A stretch of DNA of 22,500 nt from Theodoxus fluviatilis (taxonomy: Eukaryota; Mollusca; Gastropoda; Cycloneritida; Neritidae), in the NCBI GenBank assembly GCA_034096865.1, contig JAWQFJ010017571.1, forward strand, positions 17,501 to 40,000, read 5' to 3'. Below, in pieces: positions 11,063 through 19,029 of the stretch. How positions within the stretch are numbered: position 1 is the first letter of the stretch; each line of letters opens with the position of its first letter. The notes beneath the pieces are model-generated. The model was given only the letters and a program-made list of their open reading frames with translations, did not search any database and was not told the origin of the DNA. The position numbers were made by a program, and so were the translations under genes.

Positions 11063-11909
11063 GTAAGGTTTGAGGTTATTGTGTAAATTGAACATTTTCA
11101 TTACCACTACCTATGCCCTGATAAGTGACTCCTGAGCCTAGGTGCAGTCAAAGACCCTATAATAAGACCACGCACTCGAGCGATTTTCCTTTACGCAAAG
11201 GGAGGTCAGAATGTAGAGTTACGTCCCTTTGCGAGATAATTTTCAATTCGAACTTAATGCAGGATTTCTCACCGTCAACCACACATCGTGCACACAATAA
11301 AGATAAAAAATCGTAATCTACTTCAATTATCCAGCGGAGATTGCAGCGAGGTGACAAATTAAGGCACACATGAGTCAGCGGAGAACGAATTATCGAGTAT
11401 TTTCAGTGTCGAAGCGTCACAAAACATAAACCCTAGTCTGGTCGTCGCCATCTTGGATCTTCGTTCGCCTCAGAAAACCTGAGGGCCTGTAGCGTGGAAA
11501 ATAGTAACCCGTGGAAAACAGTAACCGGAAGTCATCGCAGAGTTATCTGCGAGGGACGTGCTGAGAATTCCACTCTAAAAAGAGACGGCACCCGCCACTC
11601 CGCCTGACTGACTTGGCACGCCCGGGGAGTTATGCTAAGATCCGGCCGTGTAAATATATCTGCGTTTTGTGACAAACGTCTTGCTCGGCGGTACTGTACT
11701 CCATGCACCTTAACGGTGCGCGTGATTCGGGTGTAATCTTAAGCTAAACGACGTTTATTGGCATTTGCGCAGCTGAGTGCGAGCTGGAGGCAAAATCTGG
11801 GTCACGTGGCGGCGTCTATTTTCAAGGCTCGTGATTGGCTGAGAGCGATACAACCTCCGATATCAGAGAGCTACTTCCGGCTGACGGTTGACACTAACGG
11901 TCTCCCCTA

Positions 11910-12108
11910 GAGCCTCAAGGAAAGTGTTTGTACAGATTTTGACCTGTAACTAACAACGCGTGAGACGAGCCACGACAAGAATAATGTTTGTACAGCGCAG
12001 TTAGCAGTTTTGGCAGTGTGCAGAAAGCTTGGTTGTATTTTGAAAACAGGAGGCCGGTGTTGGACTCGTAGGCGAGTAGAAAAGAAGTAATGGAGACCTT
12101 TGTCCAAC
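11910..12108 (-). mobile_element. left half of an older repeat, split by the THAP element
   Basis: This stretch and 14157-14420 seem to be two parts of one repeat. Each has a TGTATTTTGAARACAGG block (12034-12050 and 14337-14353, one mismatch), and both read PPVFKIQ on -. The two flanks join at GTCCAAC, the direct repeat bordering the inserted element. I cannot name the family with certainty. Confidence 0.4.
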
Positions 12109-12150
12109 CAAAGACCGTCTACAATAAGATGGTTCATCCGGCACTCGGCC

Positions 12151-12160
12151 TATATAAAAG
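12151..12160 (+). promoter_or_regulatory. TATA-box-like site upstream of THAP exon
   Basis: TATATAAAAG lies about 480 bases before the THAP start codon at 12637, in the divergent patch of the left arm. The opposite arm lacks it. The sequence is a good TATA match; its use is not shown. Confidence 0.35.
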
Positions 12161-12544
12161 ATGATGACGGAGCCGACCGTGGCGCCCCAAGCGGAAACGG
12201 TGTCCCTCGAGTCAAGGAAGACAACTTCCACATACCGCGTCAGCATAACAATTTACAGTGGATCGTGGAATCCTCTTATTGTGAACTTCAATTGAGGGAC
12301 AGGAAAAAATTTTCACACTAAGCGGAATGTCACATTAAGAGGGTTGATTTCAGTTATACAATGAACTGAAGGGAAATTAAAAGGTTGTGGCTATTTCAGA
12401 CACTGACTATAGAGCGAGCGCACTGCTTAATATTACATTACTCGTTCGTCGTACCTCGAGCTTTTTCTGAACTCATCTTGAACAATTTTTATGCGAGATT
12501 TTAAATCAGACAAACATGAAAACCTTACTCCAACTAACTTTCAA

Positions 12545-12613
12545 AGGCAAGGAGGTGACCATTGCAGTGCGAATAACTGTGTTAACTCGCGCTATGCCTG
12601 TCCACAGAAGTCG
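12545..12613 (+). pseudogene. partial THAP exon duplicate (left arm)
   Basis: A 69-bp segment is repeated 116 bp downstream at 12661-12729 with two differences. It reads RQGGDHCSANNCVNSRYACP and then QKS before a TAG, so the zinc-finger start is present but cut before the FFSFPW block. The same duplicate is in the right arm at 13664-13732, so the tandem duplication is older than the inverted one. Confidence 0.8.
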
Positions 12614-12636
12614 TAGTCGTGATTAGCCGGTCAAAA

Positions 12637-12834
12637 ATGTCGACCACGAAGAAGAAATCAAGGCAAGGAGGTGTCCATTGCAGTGCGATTAACTGTGTTA
12701 ACTCGCGCTATGCCTGTCCACAGAAGTCGTTTTTTAGTTTTCCGTGGAAAAATAAAGAGAAACTAAATTCCAGTAAACTGTTCAACAAATGCACTTTTGC
12801 TGATTTATTCTGGTTCATAACACATCCAAAATAA
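12637..12834 (+). CDS. 65-residue truncated THAP-domain peptide (left arm)
   Basis: The ATG at 12637 starts MSTTKKKSRQGG, then HCSAINCVNSRYACPQKS (first zinc-binding cysteines, residues 15 and 20) and FFSFPWKNKE, the N-terminal half of a C2CH THAP DNA-binding domain. A full domain is about 80-90 residues and ends with a second Cys-x2-His pair and an AVPTF-like box; neither is present. After residue 41 the frame leaves the arm and continues with unrelated residues (LNSSKLFNKCTFADLFWF) to a TAA, overlapped by an AATAAA signal. In the right arm the same codons lead into a splice donor, so here the donor was lost at the arm boundary. Folding without the second zinc-binding pair is doubtful; it is likely a relic. 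Confidence 0.55.
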   Translation: MSTTKKKSRQGGVHCSAINCVNSRYACPQKSFFSFPWKNKEKLNSSKLFNKCTFADLFWFITHPK

Positions 12835-13516
12835 ATTCTATGGCCAAGAACAATCTACAAACAGACTTGAAAGGAATACTTACATACATAATCTTCCAAT
12901 TAATATTATATTACATACAAGAATACTTAAGTTAATGATTTTCTTATCATGAAAGCAAGGCAAATCAAGTCAGCATCTTCATAACTGGCAAGTAAATGGC
13001 TCACATGATACAGTTGCTCCATACATAAAAGAAGACTATTAGTTCTTTGCACAATCTTTCTATAAATGCCTTAGCTTAATGCTATGAGAATTTGTGATTC
13101 TTAACTTCAAGTTATACAGAGCTTTGAAATATCACATGTGTACACAGTGACACATACATGCCCTCTGCATGTCTGGTGGTGTAGGTAATCACTGACCGAT
13201 CATTTAAAAAAATTCCATTACCATGATCAAGGCAAGAGTTGCCAAAACTCTTCAACTCTGATTCAGAATCACTCAATTGTGATCAAGCCTCAAGGCGATA
13301 TTTATCATCTAACGTGAATCATTCATTATCAAGACTGCTGATTTGCTGAGGTGCTGACGTGACTAAATCAGCAGATTTTCGAAAACAAATATCGGCACAC
13401 CTACAAAAGCAAAAGCCACAAGCTTCCTCAACCAGTTCAGCAGATTTAAATTACACTTCAAGTTCTGTATTTTATTGCGCTTAGCTCAAAACACATTTAT
13501 ATAATCATTACTTACC
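12761..13516. other. unique centre of the THAP element
   Basis: This 756-bp AT-rich spacer lies between the inverted arms. It has no transposase catalytic exon on either strand that I can recognise. Read on -, it starts with the donor of the right-arm exon (GTAAGT, 13510-13515), so part is probably intron. A perfect 10-bp hairpin stem (13335-13344 with 13365-13374, CTGCTGATTT) lies inside. Confidence 0.5.
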
Positions 13517-13640
13517 TCTCTTTATTTTTCCACGGAAAACTAAAAAACGACTTCTGTGGACAGGCATAGCGCGAGTTAACACAGTTAATCGCACTGCAAT
13601 GGACACCTCCTTGCCTTGATTTCTTCTTCGTGGTCGACAT
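13516..13640 (-). CDS. THAP-domain first exon with intact splice donor (right arm)
   Basis: On -, the ATG at 13640-13638 opens 41 codons plus two bases, identical in protein to the left-arm copy through FFSFPWKNKE, then AG|GTAAGTAATG, a consensus donor. In the THAP family this would be the first coding exon of a transposase or THAP protein: basic N-terminus (KKKSR), the C-x4-C pair (HCSAINC), then FFSFPW. The rest of the zinc finger (Cys-x2-His and AVPTF box) should lie in a later exon, and none is visible in the remaining 755 bp of spacer. The exon is intact, but the gene is incomplete. It could act as a donor exon only if spliced to something beyond the element. Confidence 0.65.
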
Positions 13641-14156
13641 TTTTGACCGGCTAAACACGACTACGACTTCTGTGGACAGGCATAGCGCGAGTTAACACAG
13701 TTATTCGCACTGCAATGGTCACCTCCTTGCCTTTGAAAGTTAGTTGGAGTAAGGTTTTCATGTTTGTCTGATTTAAAATCTCGCATAAAAATTGTTCAAG
13801 ATGAGTTCAGAAAAAGCTCGAGGTACGACGAACGAGTAATGTAATATTAAGCAGTGCGCTCGCTCTATAGTCAGTGTCTGAAATAGCCACAACCTTTTAA
13901 TTTCCCTTCAGTTCATTGTATGACTGAAATCAACCCTCTTAATGTGACATTCCTCTTAGTGTGAAATTTTTTTCCTGTCCCTCAATTGAAGTTCACAATA
14001 AGAGGATTCCACGATCCACTGTAAATTGTTATGCTGACGCGGTATGTGGAAGTTGTCTTCCTTGACTCGAGGGACACCGTTTCCGCTTGGTGGCGCGCGT
14101 GACCCTAATTTCGCCGGAAGTGACCGGATGAACCATCTTATTGTAGACGGTCTTTG
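13517..14156 (-). repeat. right inverted arm of THAP element
   Basis: This is the reverse complement of 12109-12760 with few differences. Its divergent patch (about 14091-14125) lacks the TATA-like site of the left arm. It also carries the partial THAP duplicate (13664-13732) on -. Confidence 0.92.
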
Positions 14157-14458
14157 GTCCAACTACAAATTTTTTTTTTATTCCAGAGCTTTCGGGGCCA
14201 AGTAGGCTCCTTCGTCAGTGAAAGGCTATGTGAACGTGTCTGCCCTAGTATCCGTACATACCTTTCTTTTCCCCGTCCAAATCTGACGTCGCACCACTGA
14301 TGACGTAACGTCCGATGCCTAGCAACGAAATCTACCTGTATTTTGAAGACAGGGGGATCTGTTTTGTCGCTTCTCGAAACTTTGCCGCAACAATCAACAC
14401 TGATCTTCGGGCGGTCGCTGTGAAACATTGCTGAAACCTACGTTATTCAAGTTCAGCA
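14157..14458. other. 5' flank of the beta-lactamase-like gene, repeat-derived
   Basis: It starts with the GTCCAAC direct repeat, then a T-run, then on - a CTGACGA...GAAA block (14190-14218). CRE-like TGACGTCG (about 14284) and TGACGTAA (about 14301) stand 150-175 bp before the host start codon and could belong to its promoter. No TATA box is obvious. The 5' UTR probably lies here, but the transcription start cannot be placed. Confidence 0.45.
14190..14218 (-). ncRNA. hammerhead-ribozyme-like core (candidate)
   Basis: On -, CTGACGA is followed by AGGAGCC, a short loop, GGCCCC and GAAA. This is the order CUGANGA, stem II, GAAA of the hammerhead catalytic core; stem II forms with one mismatch. 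Hammerhead cores are known in Penelope-like retroelements. I cannot find convincing stems I and III or the NUH cleavage site, so it may be only a relic or a look-alike. Confidence 0.25.
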
Positions 14459-14613
14459 ATGGGAACGCTGATCACCCTCACCAGACTAGCTGTGGTGGTA
14501 ATCGTTGGAGCTGTAGGATATAATTACCTCTTCAACAGTGGAACAAAACGTCCAATCCCCTCTGTGGAGGGCTACGTTCACCCCCATTTTCAGGAGGTAG
14601 CGGATCTGTTCAG
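14459..14613 (+). CDS. beta-lactamase-domain (class C-like) hydrolase, exon 1
   Basis: The ATG at 14459 has a good context (G at -3 and +4). It opens MGTLITLTRL and AVVVIVGAVGYNYLF, one hydrophobic segment at about residues 4-25 that would act as a signal anchor. Then follow residues 31-51, ending GYVHPHFQEVADLF. The exon ends TTCAG|GTATGG in phase 2, which joins exactly to exon 2 at 20097 as LFRQQVESG. G.V...F..V...F is the usual start of class C beta-lactamase/esterase-like proteins of animals (C. elegans LACT type). Within the family these are penicillin-binding-protein-like serine hydrolases; physiological substrates in animals are mostly unknown. Upstream DNA is transposon-derived, which is odd for a promoter. 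Confidence 0.85.
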
Positions 14614-14709
14614 GTATGGCTAACTACTTTGACTTGAGTCTTGTTGTTGTTGTTTGTTTTGTGGTTTTGTTAAAATTGACACATCCCCCGCCTTTCCTCT
14701 CTCCCTCAT

Positions 14710-14718
<9 letters not shown>

Positions 14719-14780
<62 letters not shown>

Positions 14781-14958
14781 CCTCCCTCCCTCTTCCCCTC
14801 CCTCCCTCTTACTCTCATACTCTCTTCCCTCCCTCCCCAGCTCCTCCCCCCCATCTCCCGCCGCCCTCCCCCCCCCCCCCATCCCCGCCGCCCCCCCCCC
14901 CCCTCCCCCGCCGCCCCCCCCCCCCCCCCATCTCCCGCCGCCCCCCCATCTCCCGCCG

Positions 14959-15042
<84 letters not shown>
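14719..15042. repeat. (CT)n and C-rich low-complexity tract
   Basis: A (CT)n run (14719-14777) and another (14970-15042) bracket a C/T-only stretch with C-runs of up to about 14 and CCGCC spacers. It is homopurine-homopyrimidine, so it can form triplex DNA; the - strand G-runs can form quadruplexes. It starts about 105 bp after the exon 1 donor. Translated frames here (Leu/Ser, Pro, Arg/Glu) are artefacts. Confidence 0.97.
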
Positions 15043-15045
<3 letters not shown>

Positions 15046-15749
15046 CCTCGTGCGCCCGCGATCGAACTTACGCAACCATGAGATTCCACAAATGTTCGTG
15101 TGCATGCTCACATGCAAATGCATTCATGCACACACACGCATGTTCATGCATGGAACGGCATGCAAGTGCACACTGATGTGGAAATCCTAACGACCAACAT
15201 GCAGTAAACATGTGCACTCATATAACTTTATAAGCACTGACCAGCATTTCAAATTTGTTTCATTATAACCATGTGCTTCTCAACCAACACCGTTTCTACG
15301 GGTCCACTAGTGACTAATCCATATATATATGGTCAGTCTAGTTGTCATTGCTCTAAACTTCAGCTCTTGCCTTCACTGTTAGTGTTAGCCTCTTACACTG
15401 GGTCACCACTACAGTGAAACCTCTATTTTATGACCCTCTCTTAAACGACTTCCTCTTGATTGCCACTTTAATATTTTAAAGTTTAAAAATTTTAACGGAT
15501 GTATTTTCCTATCAAAGTGACCTCTCTTAAACGATTTCCTCCAAAACACGACTTGCGGCATTTTAACGACTTTTGACCTAGATTTCCCCAAACTGGTACC
15601 ATCTATTAGTATATATTTCAACCAAAAATCCCTTAAAGACATTCATCAAGTAACTAGTAAGGTGCCCTTGAAATAGCCGGAAACTTCACAACCAAAATTG
15701 AACCTATGTAAGTCACCTAATCGGTTATGTCATTTGCAAGTAGCAGTTG

Positions 15750-15774
15750 TATATATATATATATATATATATAT
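15750..15774. repeat. (TA)n microsatellite
   Basis: About twelve AT repeats lie directly against the left arm of the palindromic element, a possible AT-rich insertion target. Confidence 0.9.
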
Positions 15775-16163
15775 GTCGTGCCTAGATCCTGAAAGTGCCT
15801 AAGTTCTTTGCCTAATTCGCGAAATAGGCAATGGCTGTGCCTAATCTGTGAAATCAATGTTGACTTTTGCCTAATTTGTGAAATTTCATGATTTAGGCTG
15901 CCTATTTCATCAATTAGGCAGCCTAAGTCATGAAATTAGGCAAAGTTTCGATTTAGGCACGACTGCTGTACAATTTAGGCAAAAAATTCTACAGAATAGG
16001 CAGAAACCTTGCCTAGTGTGTCAAATCAATTGCGTGTCAGTGTTAGCCAAATCTGCATGTGTGCGTGCCTCTCACTGCATTGCATAGCCATATATTACGA
16101 AATAACTTTAATCTTCAACCGTTTGTGTCGTTCCAAAAAGCATGTGTAGTGCTAGCAGTAAAT
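15771..16163 (+). repeat. left arm of GCCTA palindromic element
   Basis: It runs from ATATGTCGTGCC to GCTAGCAGTAAAT and is near-identical to 18303-18695 reversed. A 69-codon open frame occurs in both arms but lacks any known domain and looks incidental. Confidence 0.93.
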
Positions 16164-16593
16164 GTGAAACCTTGAGCAATTTGACAATATACCCTCGTAC
16201 TTTAGTTCATTAACAATGGAGCACATGCACAACAACAATCTGGTCAATAGACGGTAGGTTCTGAGCAATCTGATTAAGGTGTTCTGGAGACGAATAGAAG
16301 TCACAAACGTCTTGTGGTGTAATGCAAGGTGAATTACACCATCAACTCATTTTTACAAACAACAAGTGTTCTTCCGTTCATAAAACCACACGTTTGGGAG
16401 AATTGTAGCCACGTCTATACCTACATATGCGTAGGTGACTGGGTTGTACTACAGCCTGGCTGCTTTGTACATTCTCTCCTAAAAAAGCTATAATTAGTTG
16501 TCTTGCAAGTCTTGCAGCTTGCTGATAAAGGTGTCAACATTGGCCTTTGGAAACGCTATACCCTAGCTGTACTTCTTGCCTCTGGAGTTCGAA

Positions 16594-16595
<2 letters not shown>
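16164..16595. other. unassigned intronic DNA
   Basis: I see no exon, RNA or repeat structure here. Confidence 0.5.

Positions 16596-16652
<57 letters not shown>
16596..16652. repeat. (GA)n microsatellite
   Basis: An uninterrupted GA run of about 28 copies. Confidence 0.97.
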
Positions 16653-16655
<3 letters not shown>

Positions 16656-16667
16656 GATCACGTACAC

Positions 16668-16747
16668 TTACACACACGACACAGACACTTACACACGCAT
16701 GCACGCATTCATCACAACGACAAACAGACACACACACAACACACACG

Positions 16748-16839
<92 letters not shown>
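16668..16839. repeat. (CA)n microsatellite
   Basis: CA-rich stretch with an almost pure core (16751-16838) broken by one GAAA. The His/Thr-rich and Val/Cys-rich frames across it are artefacts. Confidence 0.95.
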
Positions 16840-16843
<4 letters not shown>

Positions 16844-17442
16844 GACGGAAAGACAAAAGGGGTGGAGTGGAGAAGGACGCGGGCTTGTCAACTCTTCGTC
16901 GGATTTCAATTGCTTTTTGATTACAGAGAGTTTGAAAGAGCGCATTGACATCTCTTCCGCCCATGCGGCAGATCTCGACACCCAACACCATCCATGCGTT
17001 TGAAAGACTCCCGTCATGCAACTGTTTGTCGTGGTCAATGCAGCACTTTTCTAAACCCTTTGTCCACACTAGTCAATGCAGCATGACTTGCTGCGGCAAA
17101 AGTGGAAAAAGACTCTATGGCGCCCTGTCGCATTCCCGCCGGACAAAATCAGAAATCGGGCAGGGAGTTTCGCCAGCAAACGCGAGTGTTCAAATTTGGT
17201 AAAAAGCTTTTGGCAATAAAGAAATTAAGTTGGCACACCCAGGTTTTCAATACTTTTTTCCACGGTGGCTTTTCCTTTGACTGAATAGAAGGATTTTCTG
17301 TAGTCAAAAGTGACATAGAATTTCCCCCGGACCCTCCCCATACTCCAATTCAAGGTTTGGTGAATAAAGGATTAAAAAGCGGTGGATGGTCGAGTGTTGG
17401 GCTCGAAATCCGGTCTGATCCCCGAGATTTTGTCTTTGAGGA
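16840..17442. other. unassigned intronic DNA
   Basis: No domain is found in the short frames. GGTCGAGTGTTGGGCTCGAA (17387-17406) resembles a tRNA-type SINE fragment, but box A/B spacing is not convincing. Confidence 0.4.
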
Positions 17443-17558
17443 GAGATAGATAGATAGATAGATGGATGGATGGATGGATGGATGGATGGATGGATGGATG
17501 AGCTGGATGGATGGATGGATGGATGGATGGATGGATAGATGGATAGATAGATTGATAG

Positions 17559-17607
<49 letters not shown>
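17443..17607. repeat. (GATA)n, (GGAT)n and (GA)n compound microsatellite
   Basis: GATA copies grade into a long GGAT array with one interruption near 17500, then GATA again (to about 17555) and a GA run (17562-17607). Confidence 0.96.
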
Positions 17608-17610
<3 letters not shown>

Positions 17611-17690
17611 AGATTGATTGATCTTTATTTCAGCCGACGACCCATCAAAATAAAAGCTTACTGATTGAACAAGTCATAAAGTTTATATGT
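17608..17690 (-). mobile_element. possible retroelement 3' tail
   Basis: On -, the sequence ends GAAATAAAGATCAATCAATC and runs into the microsatellite. An AATAAA signal followed by a simple-repeat tail is the usual 3' end of a LINE or SINE. No coding part is attached, so this is tentative. Confidence 0.3.
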
Positions 17691-17956
17691 ACATGTGTAT
17701 GTATGGAACATCTGGTTTCAATGTTCTGGCTAAAATACAAGTGACAGTTCCAGCCTTTTGCACACATTTTTATAAAATCAAGTAATATAACATTCTACAT
17801 CAACAAAATATCTAACTACAGTGTACAAATTCAAGAGAGAGAGAAGGGATAGGAGAGAGAAAGAGAGGACGAAACTTTAACCTTTCAGTTTCCATGGCTG
17901 GATTTGGCTAACACTGACAGTCAGGTGCTGGTGTGAAGAAGTGACTGAGGAAGTTT

Positions 17957-18124
17957 ATCTGAAATGCTCCAGAGTGATTATTATCTCTTTAAGTAGTTAA
18001 TAGTGTTCACAAACTTGATGTTGTCACCCGATCATCTGAAATGCTCCAGTGTGATTATTATCTCGCCAAGTAGTTAATAATAATATTAATAGTGTTCACA
18101 AACTTGATATGTTGTCACCCGGTC
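17957..18124 (+). repeat. tandem duplication, 77 and 91 bp
   Basis: Both copies begin ATCTGAAATGCTCCAG and end with TTGTCACCCG and GTC or ATC. The second copy (from 18034) has an extra AATAATATT-type insertion. It lies just before the right arm of the GCCTA element. Confidence 0.9.
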
Positions 18125-18302
18125 AACCACTCGGTTCAATCACAAATCACTCAGAGAGTAGACTTGATTTACAAATCAATTGGGTGATCCGTCACTTCTA
18201 ACCAAATCAATTGCAAACTAAAATCAGGGATGCCACCTTTTTATGACAACTTTTTTGATGCCAACTTGCAAAAACATTTCTTTGTTTGTTTTGTGACATA
18301 GG

Positions 18303-18695
18303 ATTTACTGCTAGCACTACACATGCTTTTTGGAACAACACAAACGGTTGAAGATTAAAGTTATTTCGTAATATATGGCTATGCTATGCAGTGAGAGGCA
18401 CGCACACACGCAGATTTGGCTAACACTGACACGCAATTGATTTGACACACTAGGCAAGGTTTCTGCCTATTCTGTAGATTTTTTTGCCTAAACTGTACAG
18501 CAGTCGTGCCTAAATCGAAACTTTGCCTAATTTCATGACTTAGGCTGCCTAATTGATGAAATAGGCAGCCTAAATCATGAAATTTCACAAATTAGGCAAA
18601 AGTCAACATTGATTTCTCAGATTAGGCACAACCATTGCCTATTTCGCGAATTAGGCAAAGAACTTAGGCACTTTCAGGATCTAGGCACGACATAT
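18303..18695 (-). repeat. right arm of GCCTA palindromic element
   Basis: Reverse complement of 15771-16163, with the same motif array. Confidence 0.93.
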
Positions 18696-19029
18696 GCGTG
18701 TACAGCCTCTTCAAAATTCCTTTATCTCCTGTATTCTGCTCATGTATGGTTGTTTTAAGTAGAAAAGGATGTCTAGCTTACTCCACGTTAACAGTAAAAT
18801 AGATCTATGTATGGTGCATGTATTTCATTGTGTTTTATGTTGGCATAATACATTATGTTAATTTTATTCAATTCTCCTTACCTCCATTGTAAGACTCCTT
18901 CCAAATTAAGACCTGATTTGGTAGGTTTTTAAATGGTCGCAAAATATAGGTTTTACTGTACTACCACTACTAGTGCTGCTGCTGCTGCCCAAATGCCACC
19001 AGCACCACTATAACATCAACTCCTCAGGA

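Larger units (their letters stand above)
10797..11907. mobile_element. 1.1-kb DNA transposon with 26-bp TIRs
   Basis: The left end starts GGGGAGACCGTTAGTGTCAA and continues to 10822. The right end (11882-11907) is its perfect 26-bp reverse complement. A TA dinucleotide flanks both ends (10795-10796 and 11908-11909), compatible with a TA target duplication, or with a decayed 3-bp site. The element is about 1,111 bp and encodes no transposase beyond a possible first exon at 10980, so it is probably non-autonomous. A related CCGCCACTCCGC segment occurs near both ends (about 10846 and 11587). Superfamily is open: TA suggests Tc1/mariner-like, while an ATGGCGGC start inside suggests Harbinger-like. 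Confidence 0.8.
12109..12760 (+). repeat. left inverted arm of THAP element
   Basis: This arm pairs with 13517-14156. It ends inside AATAAAGAGA, exactly at the exon edge of the other copy. A TATA-like TATATAAAAG (12151-12160) occurs only in this arm, in a patch that differs from the other arm, so this copy may have its own promoter. Confidence 0.92.
12109..14156. mobile_element. THAP-exon palindromic transposon (P-like?), 2.05 kb
   Basis: The ends start CAAAGACCGTCTACAATAAG and close with the reverse complement. The inverted arms are 652 bp (12109-12760) and 640 bp (13517-14156), nearly identical apart from one replaced patch (left about 12143-12188, right about 14091-14125). A 7-bp direct repeat GTCCAAC (12102-12108 and 14157-14163) flanks it, close to the 8 bp usual for P elements. 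Each arm holds a THAP zinc-finger first exon, the DNA-binding module of P-type transposases. The 756-bp centre has no catalytic exon. I read it as a non-autonomous derivative in which the 5' end of an autonomous element was duplicated in inverted orientation. The superfamily is inference from THAP plus target-duplication size. Confidence 0.75.
15771..18695. mobile_element. GCCTA-rich element with 393-bp inverted arms
   Basis: The arms 15771-16163 and 18303-18695 are inverted copies of equal length with only about ten differences. Each arm has about fifteen GCCTA or TAGGC motifs in alternating orientation in its outer 250 bp, often as TGCCTAAT or TTAGGCA spaced by TGAAAT, forming small palindromes. 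Dense subterminal motifs are typical of transposase-binding regions (for example hAT or CACTA elements), but terminal bases (ATATGTCGTGCC) and target duplication do not settle a family. The 2.1-kb interior holds microsatellites and no transposase. I do not recognise this element. Confidence 0.65.
15410..18960. mobile_element. candidate TA-flanked TIR transposon (pogo/mariner-like)
   Basis: The left end, TACAGTGAAACCTCTATTTT (15410-15429), matches the right end read on -, TACAGTAAAACCTATATTTT (from 18960), and the next bases end GACC in both: about 22 of 26 identical. TA stands at both borders, as for Tc1/mariner/pogo insertions. No transposase is seen between. The span includes the GCCTA palindromic element, which would be nested. 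The alternative is two unrelated solitary ends. Confidence 0.4.

Noticed and set aside
14616..15190. Ser/Leu/Pro-rich ORFs after exon 1
   Set aside because: They lie in the CT and C-run tract and start within the intron, past a good donor that pairs in phase with exon 2.
15771..16163. Telomere-type repeat (TTAGGC)
   Set aside because: TTAGGC occurs many times but in both orientations and irregular spacing, not as a head-to-tail array.
17380..17430. tRNA gene or tRNA-like SINE
   Set aside because: GTTGGGCTCGAAATCC looks tRNA-like, but no cloverleaf with acceptor stem and correct box spacing could be drawn.
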